This document shows positions 43,921 to 51,546 of a stretch of DNA of 64,000 nt, piece after piece. Position 1 is the stretch's first letter. Each line of letters begins with the position of its first letter. Location of the stretch: assembly GCA_965277875.1 (NCBI GenBank), contig CBDIDV010000002.1, positions 2,852,001-2,916,000 of the forward strand. The letters run 5' to 3'. The notes beneath the pieces were generated by a model. It worked only from the letters and a program-made list of their open reading frames with translations. It did no database searches and was not told the origin of the DNA. The position numbers and the translations under genes are program-made. This DNA is from CAWFQB01 sp965277875. Its GTDB lineage: Bacteria; Armatimonadota; Chthonomonadetes; Chthonomonadales; Chthonomonadaceae.

Positions 43921-44079
43921 GATGGGTTCTCCTGTGTTCTATTTTGACACAGCCACCACCTTAAACCATTGTCCAGTTTCTTGGGGTCATTATAGAGCAG
44001 ATCAGTAACATGCTTGGAAACGGCAGCTAAAGTGACGAATTTGAGGTCGCCAGCTATTTTCATGTGTTGTCAAAACGCC

Positions 44080-44108
44080 TTGACACCTACGCTCAAATTT
44101 GTTACACT
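44080..44108 (+). promoter_or_regulatory. Sigma-70-like promoter for the BFD-type gene
   Basis: TTGACA (44080-44085), 17-bp spacer, TACACT (44103-44108), about 65 bp upstream of the 44173 start. Both hexamers and spacing are good. Confidence 0.55.
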
Positions 44109-44172
44109 GTGCTGACCATATTCCGAGTGGCCCTGCCGCAAAGCCTGTCAAAATCTAAATCCGTTGCAAACC

Positions 44173-44391
44173 ATGAACGACCGCAAACCCGTCCGCGCCT
44201 GCATGTGCTATCCGCATACTTTCGCCGAACTCCACGCCCTCGCCCAGGCTCGCCGATGGGCGACCGTGGACGACATCACGCGGGACGTGGGCTGCGGCGG
44301 CGGGTGCGGCCTTTGCCGTCCCTACCTGGCCCGTATGCTCCAGACCGGCGAGACCGCCTTTGCCATCCTGCCCCCGGAAGACAACACTTAA
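44173..44391 (+). CDS. BFD-like [2Fe-2S]-binding protein
   Basis: 72 residues. Four cysteines in the bacterioferritin-associated ferredoxin pattern: CMCYPHTF near residue 11 and CGGGCGLCRPYLARMLQTGE near 43, with the helix between. It probably transfers electrons, for example in iron release or nitrite-reductase-type domains; here it stands alone. ATG 44173 has no clear ribosome site; a TTG 9 nt upstream is possible. Its TAA forms the first bases of the fold-back repeat at 44388. Confidence 0.85.
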   Translation: MNDRKPVRACMCYPHTFAELHALAQARRWATVDDITRDVGCGGGCGLCRPYLARMLQTGETAFAILPPEDNT

Positions 44392-44524
44392 CCACGAAGA
44401 GGAAAAACTTCACCGCAGATCAAGCGTATGGAACGGATATACGCAGATAATCCACAAAGATAATCCGTGTTCCTCTGTTTCAGCCGTGTCCTCTGCGGTG
44501 AAGTCTTTTTCTTCCCCTCGTTAA
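44388..44524. repeat. Fold-back repeat with CTTCACCGCAGA arms
   Basis: 137 bp beginning TTAAC and ending GTTAA. The arms share GAGGAAAAACTTCACCGCAG and its inverse, with an inner GGATATACGCAGATAATCC pairing. It begins on the stop codon of the BFD gene. The rest of the 290-bp gap to the response regulator shows no gene. Confidence 0.75.
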
Positions 44525-44684
44525 TCATTTCGCTGTGATGAGACAGGAATCTGTCAGTGGCAGCGCGAAATACGCTCCGGTTCACGGCAGCAAGGACACG
44601 CCAGCATCCCCTCCTTGACACAGACCGACCCGAACGCTGATATAATGTGGATAGTGATAGATTGGGAACGCTCAGGAGGATACG

Positions 44685-45077
44685 ATGGACGCCTTGCCGC
44701 AGGATACGCCCGCCCCGACACTGCTGATGATTGACGACGAGCCGCTGATGACGGACATGTTTCGGCAGGCCATGACCAAACGCCAATTTCAGGTGCTGAC
44801 CGCGTCCAGCGGCCCCGACGCCCTGCGCCTGCTCGCCCTCCCGGACACGAAAGTTGACTTGATTTTAACGGACATGACCATGCCCGAAATGGATGGTCTG
44901 GCCGTGGCGCATAAACTGTATGCCCTGCTGCCCGACGTGCCGGTACTGATCGCCACGGGCCATGACCTGGACGAAGCCAGTATAGGCCTGCCGCCCAACG
45001 TGGTAGAAATCATCCGTAAACCCTACCAGATGCGCGTTCTTGCCGAACGCCTGCGCGAGATCCTCGCAAAGAAGTAG
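44685..45077 (+). CDS. Stand-alone response-regulator receiver protein
   Basis: A 130-residue CheY-like domain: TLLMIDDEPLMTDMF (acidic pair Asp17/Asp18), LILTDMTMPEMDG with phospho-acceptor Asp63, VLIATGHD (switch Thr position) and IRKPYQM with the conserved Lys near 113. It has no output domain, so it acts by binding a partner when phosphorylated. No sensor kinase is beside it. The ATG follows AGGAG. Its TAG abuts a fold-back repeat. Confidence 0.95.
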   Translation: MDALPQDTPAPTLLMIDDEPLMTDMFRQAMTKRQFQVLTASSGPDALRLLALPDTKVDLILTDMTMPEMDGLAVAHKLYALLPDVPVLIATGHDLDEASIGLPPNVVEIIRKPYQMRVLAERLREILAKK

Positions 45078-45241
45078 TTTATCCACAGATTACACAGATT
45101 ACACAGATTACGCAGATTTAGAATACAATCTTAATAAATCTAACAAAGAAAATTAGTGCGGCAGTAGACACACGCTCATTGCACCATTGCTTTCCTGAAT
45201 TGTATTTGTAATCTGTGTAATCTGCGTAATCTGTGGATAAA
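45078..45241. repeat. Fold-back repeat with CACAGATTA arms and DnaA-box-like ends
   Basis: 164 bp. Left arm: TTTATCCACAGATTACACAG and further GATTACACA units (45078-45120); right arm the inverse, ending CTGTGGATAAA (45207-45241). The outer TTATCCACA (45079-45087) and TGTGGATAA (45232-45240) equal the DnaA-box consensus. It fits exactly between the response-regulator stop and the convergent DUF6886 gene end. Confidence 0.88.
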
Positions 45242-45246
45242 GCATT

Positions 45247-45786
45247 TTAGAGGGTCTGGAGTTCGGGCCAATCCTGGGCGTTGCGCAGGCGGATACAGGA
45301 ATAGTGCAGTGTGGAGGGCAGGAGGGCGCGGACAAGGGGCGCGAGACGGCAGCACAGGCGCAGCTCTACATTCGCCTGCCTTAGATGTTCCAGAAGATCG
45401 CCCATCGGCTCAACGCGCAGGGGCAGGACGGGAACGCGGCTGACGAACGCGCCGTAATGCTGACGCGGGTCGTGAGTATGGGCCGTAAAACCTTCTGATG
45501 GCATGTGGTAGCGGTACAGGCGGGCCTGCTGCAAACGCGCCAGCCACGCGTATTCGATGGCGATCACCATTTGCGCGGTCGCGCCGGTATAAAAGCGTTC
45601 CCGGTCGCCGGCTGTGGTTGTGGGCAGGGGCCAGAAGGCCACGCGGGGACAGTCGCGGGGAAAAAAGTACAGCGGCGCGTGGGCTTGGTCAATCGTCCAC
45701 ACCAGCGGTTCGCCCTGCGGATGAGCGAGCGGGGCGCGCGGCACAAACCGTGCAATGTCGGGTTCTTCGGAAAAATGGTAGAGCAT
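45247..45786 (-). CDS. DUF6886-family protein
   Basis: 179 residues starting MLYHFSEEPDIARFVPRAP, then LVWTIDQAHAPLYFFPRDCPRVAFWPLPTTT, the pattern of an uncharacterised family of small bacterial proteins. I recall it as DUF6886. The middle (FTAHTHDPRQHYGAFVSRVPVLPLRVEPMGDLLEHL) is also conserved by look. No membrane segment. An upstream in-frame extension (31 residues) comes from the repeat at 45787 and is not part of the family. Function unknown. Confidence 0.78.
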   Translation of the reverse strand: MLYHFSEEPDIARFVPRAPLAHPQGEPLVWTIDQAHAPLYFFPRDCPRVAFWPLPTTTAGDRERFYTGATAQMVIAIEYAWLARLQQARLYRYHMPSEGFTAHTHDPRQHYGAFVSRVPVLPLRVEPMGDLLEHLRQANVELRLCCRLAPLVRALLPSTLHYSCIRLRNAQDWPELQTL

Positions 45787-45908
45787 AGAAGATGATAGAT
45801 AGTAGGCAACAGATAATAGATGCTGTCCTGAGACATACGACACCGGCGGCAAATTCCGCACCATCAAAGCGTCTGCCATTATCTTCTATCTATTATCTTC
45901 TATCTTCC
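45787..45908. repeat. Fold-back repeat with GATAATAGA arms
   Basis: Left arm AGAAGATGATAGATAGTAGG plus CAGATAATAGATG; right arm CATTATCTTCTATCTATTAT plus CTTCTATC, with a ~55-bp loop. It overlaps the tsaD stop, so the TsaD C-terminus GKIEDNR is encoded by repeat units, and it abuts the start of the DUF6886 gene. Confidence 0.8.
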
Positions 45909-47004
45909 CTGTAAGCGGTTCGCTGGCATACGTGTCGAGGGCGAGGGTGTCGGGGCCGTGTTCGCGCAGGCGGAAGTAACCGGCGCAGGCGATCATGGCC
46001 GCGTTGTCGGTGCAAAGGACAGGGTCGGGGACGACAAGGCGCAAACTTTCGCGGGCGCACATCATCTGCATTTCGCTTTGCAGGCTGCGATTGGCCGCTA
46101 CTCCGCCCGCCACGCACAGCGTTCGGATGCCCGTTAGGTGCGCCGCCCGCCGCATCTTCTCGACCAGCACGTCCACAATCGCCGCCTGATACCCCGCCGC
46201 CACGTCGGAGGCAGAGATGTTGCTTGCCGCCTGCTGCTTGTTTGTTGTTCCACCTGAAGCCGCGTCTGTATCGCCTGTCTCCTCGTCTCCTCGTCTCCTC
46301 GTCTCCTCTTCTGCATTTGCTCGCTGCACAAATGCCCGCAATGACGTTTTCACGCCGCTGAAACTGAAGTCCAGGCCTTCGCCCATCAAGGCGCGGGGGA
46401 AGGGAGCGAGACGCGGGTCGCCCGACTCGGCAAGGCGGGAGATGTTCGGCCCGCCGGGATAGGGCAGGCCAAGCAGGCGCGCGCCCTTGTCGAACGCTTC
46501 ACCGGCGGCATCATCGCGGGTTGCGCCGAGCAGGGAGTAGCGTCCGTGGCCGTCCATGCGAACGATCTGCGTATGTCCGCCTGACACGATTAGAAGGAGC
46601 AGGGGGAACGCGTCCGGCGCATCCAGCAAGTCGGGCGCGGCCAGGAAAGCCGAGTACACATGGCCGTCCAGATGATGCACGCCGACAAGGGGCAGACGGC
46701 GGGCGTAGCAGAAGGCTTTGGCGAACGACACGCCCACGAGCAGCGCACCCAATAAACCGGGCCGATTGGTCACGGCCAGCGCGTGAATATCATCGTAGGT
46801 CATGCCCGCCGCGCCCAGCGCTTCCTGCACGACGGGCAGCATCCGCTCGACATGCTTGCGCGAGGCCACTTCCGGCACGACGCCCCCGTACCGCGCGTGC
46901 AGGTCGGCCTGACTCGCGATGATGTTGGCGCGAATATGGCGGCCATCGGTTACAATGGCCGCCGATGTTTCGTCGCAGCTCGTTTCAACCCCAAGTACGT
47001 TCAT
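45886..47004 (-). CDS. tsaD: tRNA N6-adenosine threonylcarbamoyltransferase
   Basis: 372 residues. TsaD transfers threonylcarbamoyl to A37 of ANN-decoding tRNAs with TsaB and TsaE. Motifs: VLGVETSCDETSAAIV, the metal HxxxH in VGVHHLDGHVYSAF, LLIVSGGHTQIV, DKGARLLGLPYPGGP, FSFSGVKTSLRAFV, LCVAGGVAANRSL and LCTDNAAMIACAG. ATG 47004 matches the family start. About 30 residues (EEETRRRGDEE.. to NKQQAASN) break the alignment after LRAFVQRA; they come from low-complexity repeat DNA. The last residues also derive from a repeat arm. rimI lies 3.7 kb away, with other genes between. Confidence 0.96.
   Translation of the reverse strand: MNVLGVETSCDETSAAIVTDGRHIRANIIASQADLHARYGGVVPEVASRKHVERMLPVVQEALGAAGMTYDDIHALAVTNRPGLLGALLVGVSFAKAFCYARRLPLVGVHHLDGHVYSAFLAAPDLLDAPDAFPLLLLIVSGGHTQIVRMDGHGRYSLLGATRDDAAGEAFDKGARLLGLPYPGGPNISRLAESGDPRLAPFPRALMGEGLDFSFSGVKTSLRAFVQRANAEEETRRRGDEETGDTDAASGGTTNKQQAASNISASDVAAGYQAAIVDVLVEKMRRAAHLTGIRTLCVAGGVAANRSLQSEMQMMCARESLRLVVPDPVLCTDNAAMIACAGYFRLREHGPDTLALDTYASEPLTGKIEDNR
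46215..46320. repeat. Low-complexity repeat inserted in frame in tsaD
   Basis: On the coding strand: four GAGGAGAC(GA) units, then CAGGCGATACAGACGCGG, then ACAACAAACAAGCAGCAGGC-type units like those at 50632-50678. About 105 bp, a multiple of three, encoding residues absent from TsaD relatives. Confidence 0.65.
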
Positions 47005-47046
47005 AAGCGGATTGTACCATATAGGCCGCCGCACTGCTTACAACCG

Positions 47047-47550
47047 TCAGTCCCTGATTGTATAGGAAGTGTGTATGCCGGCGCCCGCTGCCGTGTCAAT
47101 GGTCAGCGTCACATAGGCGGTCTGCGTTCCCTGAGGCGCATCGGATTTGCGCGTTATGATGTCGAACTCGATGTGGCTCGCGTGGTTTGCGCCGGAGCCG
47201 ATGGGCAAGGTTGTGTGCTGCACCGGCTCGTCAACGAAACTGGAAGGGTTGTGAGATATGACCACCTGCCGACTGGACATCACATTGGTGTAGTACGCCT
47301 TGCCCGTCAGCCTGTCGCCATACCGCGCCACACCGCTTACTATCGCCGTTCCGCCGCCCGCTGCCGTCGCCCGTGAATCATTCTCCGACACGACTGGCAA
47401 GGCGACGCCGTCGTCGTATATTGAAAAAGAGACAGGTATCGGAGCAACAGTATCAGGCTTCTCCTCTATGATAACCGTCTCTTCGATAGTCACCTTCTCA
47501 GTAATCACCTTGGTGATAATCACACCGCCGTCCCCACTCACATCTGCCAT
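47047..47550 (-). CDS. Hypothetical protein
   Basis: 167 residues from ATG 47550, with GAGGAGG 6 nt upstream. No family recognised. Residues 1-35 are rich in Val/Ile/Glu (VIITKVITEKVTIEETVIIEE), then a beta-rich body (SFSIYDDGVALPVV.., ATAAGGGTAIVSGVARYGDRLTGKAYYTNV, TQTAYVTLTIDT). No signal peptide. Possibly a beta-sandwich. The gene is separated by 42 bp from tsaD on the same strand. Confidence 0.65.
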   Translation of the reverse strand: MADVSGDGGVIITKVITEKVTIEETVIIEEKPDTVAPIPVSFSIYDDGVALPVVSENDSRATAAGGGTAIVSGVARYGDRLTGKAYYTNVMSSRQVVISHNPSSFVDEPVQHTTLPIGSGANHASHIEFDIITRKSDAPQGTQTAYVTLTIDTAAGAGIHTSYTIRD

Positions 47551-47715
47551 GTAATCCTCCTCGCAGTGAGCATAATGTTCAGCAAAAATAGTGTTTGCTG
47601 CGTCGCGTTTATACATTTATGACACGACGTACATTGCGCCTGATACAGCATACCTTACAATATGTAAAACTTAAACAGTATGTAAAACTTTGCGTGGTTG
47701 AATCGCAGGCAGTAT

Positions 47716-50454
47716 TTAGAAGAGTTGCTCGATATGCAAAGTCTCGCCTTCGCGCCAGTCGTCATCAAACCTTTGCGCCGTGAGATGCTCGCGCGCCTGT
47801 TGGGAGATGACGGCGCACAGCTTTTGTTCCGAGGCGGGAACGGGAACGCCCAGCGCCCTGCACTGCGCCACGAGGAAAGAGACGATGTTCACGGCTTTGT
47901 TCCACTCTCCCCTGTCCCCGGCGATCTTTGCCAGCCCGGCCAGGGCGTACACGAAATAGGTTTTGTCCCCCAGCGCCGTCAGCAGTCGTAAACTCTCGAC
48001 AAAAAGGGGATGGGCCGGGGCGCAGCCTTCAAGATGGTAGGACACCGAGGCCAGATTGTTCATTGTTATCGCAACGCCCCAGGAATTTCCCTGCTGCCGG
48101 TACATTTCCAGGCTTTCCACAAAGAGGGCGCGCGCTTTCTCATACTCTTTCAGGTCGTCCAGCAGCATCCCCAGGTTACTCAGCGTTCCGGCGATGTTGG
48201 CCGTGTCCTGCAGATCGCGCCACAATTCCAAGGACTGATGGTAATAGGCGCGCGCCTGCGGCAGGTCGTCCAGATGGCGCATGACCATGCCCATGTTGCT
48301 CAGGGAAGCGGCGATACCCCACCTGTCCTGCGCGGCCTGCCGGTACGCGAGGCTCTTTTCGTAGTGTACGAGCGCCTGCCGGTACTCTCCCTGACTGTGC
48401 GCCACATTCCCCAGATTGTTGTGCGCCTCCGCGATGCCCTGCGCCTGCCCCGACTGCTGCCTGAGCGCCAGACATTCCGTAAAAAGCGCCAGGGCTGTCG
48501 GATACTCGGCCTGCCGCAGCGTCAGAACGCCCAGCGCGTTCAGCGCTTTTGCGCGGACATCGGCGGATGCGTCCTGACCGTTCGCGAGCGCGCCCTGCAG
48601 CCAGCCTCGCCCTTCCGCGATGTACCGCGTCGCCCAAAAGCGCCATAACGCGCCAGCCAGCCTTAGACGCGTTTCGCCCGTGACCGCCCATGCCAGTGCT
48701 GCCCGCAGGTTGTCATGCTCGGTTTCCAGCGTGTGCAGCCAGGCCGACTGCTGCGCCCCGGTCAGGTGCGGCTCGGCCTCCTCGGCCAGAGCGAGGAAAT
48801 AGCGCAGGTGGCTTTCGCGCGCCGAGGTGTCCTCTTGGGCCGTCCGCAGCTTTTCCTGCCCGTACTGGCGCACGGTTTCGAGCAGGTGGTAGCGCTGCGC
48901 GTCCTGCTGTTCTTCGGCGACGACAAGCGAGGTTTCCACAAGCCCCGACAGGAGTTCCAGCACGTCGTCAGGTTCGATCTCGTCATCAGATTCGATCCCG
49001 GCCCATGCGCATACGGCCTCCGCGCCCTCCAGCGTCCAGCCGCCCGCGAACACGGCCAGCCGGCGCAGCAGGACGCGCTCGCGGGCGGAAAGAAGATCGT
49101 GGCTCCAGTCAATCAGGGCGCGCAGGGTCTGATGGCGTTCCAGAACGGTGTGGCTGCCGCCTACGAGCAGGCGGAAAACATCGTCCAGTCGCTGCGCTAT
49201 CTGCTGCACACTCAGCGAATTGACGCGGGCGGCGGCCAGTTCGATGGCAAGCGGAATGCCGTCCAGCCGGCGGCAGATCTGCATCACGGCGGGCAGGTTG
49301 GCGGCTGTCACGGCGAACTGCGGGCGGGCGGACGCGGCCCGCTCCGCGAACAGGCGCAGACTCGCGTAGCGCAGGGCCGCGTCCACATCGGGCCGCGCGT
49401 CCGTATCGGGAACCAGGAGGGACGGGATGCGCCACGCGATTTCGCCCGGCACGTTCAGGCGGACGCGGCTTGTGGCGAGGACGCGCAGGTCCGGACACGC
49501 TTTGAGCAGCGTGTTCGCGGTCTGCGCCGCTTCCTCCAAAAGATGCTCGCAGTTGTCGAGGATCAGCAGGAGGGATTTAGGTTTGAGATAATCGCACAGC
49601 GTATGCAGAGCGTGGCGTCCGGGTTCCTCGCGGCAGGCCAGCGTTTTGACGACCTCGCGGGCGATCAGGTCGGGATCGGAAAACGGGGCTAGTTCCACAA
49701 GCCATACGCCGTCCGCATACGCGTCCACGACATCGGCCCCGACCTGCAGGGACAGGCGGGTTTTGCCGCTGCCACCCGACCCGACGAGCGTGAGCAGGCA
49801 CGTTTTGGCGAGCAAAGTTTTGACCTGCGCCATCTCGTCCTCGCGCCCGATGAACGAGGTCAGCTGCCGGGGCAGGTTATGGCGGTAGACTTCCAGGCTG
49901 CGCAGGGGGGGGAAGTCGTCGCGCCAGGTCGGGCAGAGCAGTTGGCACAGGCGTTCGGGGTGGCGCAAGTCCTGCAGGCCGTGCAGTCCCAGGTCGCGCA
50001 GGGTCACATCGGGGGGGAGAAGTTCGCGCGTCAGGTCACTGGTGGTCTGCGACACGAGTACCTGCCCGCCGTGCGCTACGCCCCGGATGCGGGCGCAACG
50101 GTTGGGGACCGCGCCGTAATAATCGCCGTCGCGCAGGTCGGCCTCGCCTGTATGCAGCGCCATGCGAACGCGCAGACTCGCGGGCATGTCCCACGGCTCG
50201 GCGAGCAGGGCGTTGTGGAAGTCAACCGCGGCCATTACGGCATCCGTGGCCTGCGTGAACACCATAAATAGGCTGTCGCCCTCGCCGCGCGGCTTGACCA
50301 ATACGCCGCCGCGCGCCGCAGCAGCCTCCTGCGCCAAGGCGTCGTGACGTGCCAGGGCCGCGCGCATCGGCTCGGGAAATTGATCCGTCAGACGCGTGCT
50401 TTGTTCCACATCCGTCATCAAAAATGTAACGGTTCCGCCGGGCAGGGAGTTCAT
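47716..50454 (-). CDS. Class III cyclase - STAND ATPase - TPR signalling protein
   Basis: 912 residues in three parts. Residues ~5-185: nucleotide cyclase domain (TVTFLMTDVEQSTRL with metal Asp, PRGEGDSLFMVF, ALHTGEADLRDGDYYGAVPNRCARI with the Asn/Arg transition-state pair, all retained). Residues ~200-560: STAND-type ATPase, FIGREDEMAQVKTLLAK, P-loop LTLVGSGGSGKTRL, Walker B LLLILDNCEHLLEE, GGIPLAIELAAARV sensor region and winged helix. Residues ~600-880: TPR units (EAHNNLGNVAHSQGEYRQALVHYEKS). Such proteins are thought to couple ligand binding by TPRs to cAMP/cGMP-type output. The ATG has weak signals; a GTTTATT repeat lies upstream. Confidence 0.92.
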   Translation of the reverse strand: MNSLPGGTVTFLMTDVEQSTRLTDQFPEPMRAALARHDALAQEAAAARGGVLVKPRGEGDSLFMVFTQATDAVMAAVDFHNALLAEPWDMPASLRVRMALHTGEADLRDGDYYGAVPNRCARIRGVAHGGQVLVSQTTSDLTRELLPPDVTLRDLGLHGLQDLRHPERLCQLLCPTWRDDFPPLRSLEVYRHNLPRQLTSFIGREDEMAQVKTLLAKTCLLTLVGSGGSGKTRLSLQVGADVVDAYADGVWLVELAPFSDPDLIAREVVKTLACREEPGRHALHTLCDYLKPKSLLLILDNCEHLLEEAAQTANTLLKACPDLRVLATSRVRLNVPGEIAWRIPSLLVPDTDARPDVDAALRYASLRLFAERAASARPQFAVTAANLPAVMQICRRLDGIPLAIELAAARVNSLSVQQIAQRLDDVFRLLVGGSHTVLERHQTLRALIDWSHDLLSARERVLLRRLAVFAGGWTLEGAEAVCAWAGIESDDEIEPDDVLELLSGLVETSLVVAEEQQDAQRYHLLETVRQYGQEKLRTAQEDTSARESHLRYFLALAEEAEPHLTGAQQSAWLHTLETEHDNLRAALAWAVTGETRLRLAGALWRFWATRYIAEGRGWLQGALANGQDASADVRAKALNALGVLTLRQAEYPTALALFTECLALRQQSGQAQGIAEAHNNLGNVAHSQGEYRQALVHYEKSLAYRQAAQDRWGIAASLSNMGMVMRHLDDLPQARAYYHQSLELWRDLQDTANIAGTLSNLGMLLDDLKEYEKARALFVESLEMYRQQGNSWGVAITMNNLASVSYHLEGCAPAHPLFVESLRLLTALGDKTYFVYALAGLAKIAGDRGEWNKAVNIVSFLVAQCRALGVPVPASEQKLCAVISQQAREHLTAQRFDDDWREGETLHIEQLF

Positions 50455-50458
50455 GGGT

Positions 50459-50678
50459 TTATTGTTAGTTATTTGCTTATTGCTTGCTGCTTGCTGCTTG
50501 TTGTCTGCTGCCGATGAGCCGCTGTTTAAGCTGCCACTGGGCTTTTAGTATATCGCATTATCGCGGCGTATTGTAAAGGAACTTCGAGACAAAGCGAGGC
50601 GGGGCATCTATTCAAGCGGAGGGGAGAAGAAACGCAGCAAACGAAGCCGCAAACAACAAACAACAAGCAGCAAACAAC
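50459..50678. repeat. Fold-back repeat with TTGCTTGCTGCTTG arms
   Basis: Left arm 50459-50510 (GTTAGTTATTTGCTTATTGC then CTTGCTG units); right arm 50632-50678, the inverse (GCAAACAACAAACAACAAGC then AGCAAACAAC). The ~120-bp loop has no gene. It starts 4 bp from the cyclase start and ends on the rimI stop. Confidence 0.7.
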
Positions 50679-51215
50679 TCATTTAGCCGCGAACGCCTGC
50701 TGGCGCAGGTCGCGCAGGCGCTGCGCGTAGGCGAGGGTGTTGATCTCCTCGGCCCACATCACGAGTGCGTTTTCGCCGTTGTCGGTGTAGTAGTTTTTGC
50801 GGATGGCGGCGTTGTAAAAGCCGTATTTGCAGTACAGGCTTTGCGCCACGCGGTTGCTTTCGCGCACTTCGAGGGTGACGTGCGACGCGCCGCGCAAAAT
50901 GGCCTCATCGAGCAGGGCCAGAAGCAGACGCTCGCCGATGCGCCGCCCCTGACTGGCAGGGTCTACGGCAACCGTCGTGATATGCGCCTCGTCCATGATG
51001 ACCCACGCGCCCGCATACGCCACGACCGCCTCGCCCTGCCGCGCCACGAGGTAGCAGGCGGCGCGATTCGAGAGTTCCGTCAGGTACGAGGTGGGAACCC
51101 ACGGCGAGGGGAAACAGCGACGGTCTATGCGCGTCACGGCTTCCAGATCCGTGGAACGCATCGGCTCAATAGAAATAGAACCCTGCTCAAGCGGCACGGC
51201 CATAACGAGGATCAT
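50679..51215 (-). CDS. rimI: Ribosomal protein S18-alanine N-acetyltransferase (RimI-type)
   Basis: 178 residues, GNAT fold. ISIEPMRSTDLEAVTRIDRRCFPSPW at the start is the RimI signature (IxxIExxxFxxPW); AHITTVAVDPASQGRRIGERLLLALLDEAILRGA is motif A, LEVRESNRVAQSLYCKYGFYNAAIRKNYYTDNGENALVMW the RimI C-terminal pattern. It acetylates the N-terminal Ala of S18. Start 51215 or 51203 (MAVPLEQG); neither has a strong ribosome site. It lies about 3.7 kb upstream of tsaD on the same strand, with the cyclase protein between, whereas in many bacteria these two genes are neighbours. Confidence 0.9.
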   Translation of the reverse strand: MILVMAVPLEQGSISIEPMRSTDLEAVTRIDRRCFPSPWVPTSYLTELSNRAACYLVARQGEAVVAYAGAWVIMDEAHITTVAVDPASQGRRIGERLLLALLDEAILRGASHVTLEVRESNRVAQSLYCKYGFYNAAIRKNYYTDNGENALVMWAEEINTLAYAQRLRDLRQQAFAAK

Positions 51216-51263
51216 CCTGTACGCGGATCATATACGAAAACGAAGGACTCACACCTATTATTC

Positions 51264-51367
51264 AACCCAAGTTGCTACCTTAAACCGCTTTTGAGATAGC
51301 AGCGTCGTGAAAATCGCATTTTGCGCTGATCTTTCGAGATTGAAAAATCAAGGTAGCAACTTGGGTT
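51264..51367 (-). mobile_element. 104-bp MITE-like element, copy 2 (inverted)
   Basis: Same element as 9476-9579 in the opposite orientation, with one base change and perfect 18-bp terminal inverted repeats. No clear target duplication. It lies in a 331-bp gap between rimI and the BNR-repeat gene. The rest of that gap (51368-51546) has a GGGAGGTGAAAATG start-like sequence, but the frame after it is not protein-like. Confidence 0.8.
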
Positions 51368-51546
51368 ATTTACGAAGAGGGAGGTGAAAATGTCAGCCGT
51401 TGCCAGCGACGGGTATTGTATCCGCATATATTCCAGATATATTCCAGCGGCGCGGATACTCTGTCGGCATCTGCTGACGACAGCGCGCAGGCGGTTCAGG
51501 ACACTGCCGACTACGCCGCGTGGAAATCCCCTTCCAGGAAACAGGG

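Larger units (their letters stand above)
42730..43994. mobile_element. IS3-family insertion sequence (IS150-like)
   Basis: 1265 bp. Ends read TATAGTGACCCCA on the left and the inverse TGGGGTCATTATA on the right, imperfect inverted repeats containing TGACCCC. A 3-bp target duplication GAG (42727-42729 and 43995-43997) flanks it. It carries orfA and orfB with a T9 (A9 on the coding strand) slippery tract between them. Confidence 0.9.

Noticed and set aside
43797..44063. Minus-strand frame starting MKIAGDLKFVTLAAVSKH
   Set aside because: Only about 24 codons precede the IS3 boundary and the rest is IS sequence; too short to assign, although it might be the start of a gene cut by the IS.
45078..45241. 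Replication origin
   Set aside because: Two DnaA boxes at the ends of a repeat do not make an origin: no dnaA, dnaN or gyrB gene, no box cluster and no AT-rich unwinding region.
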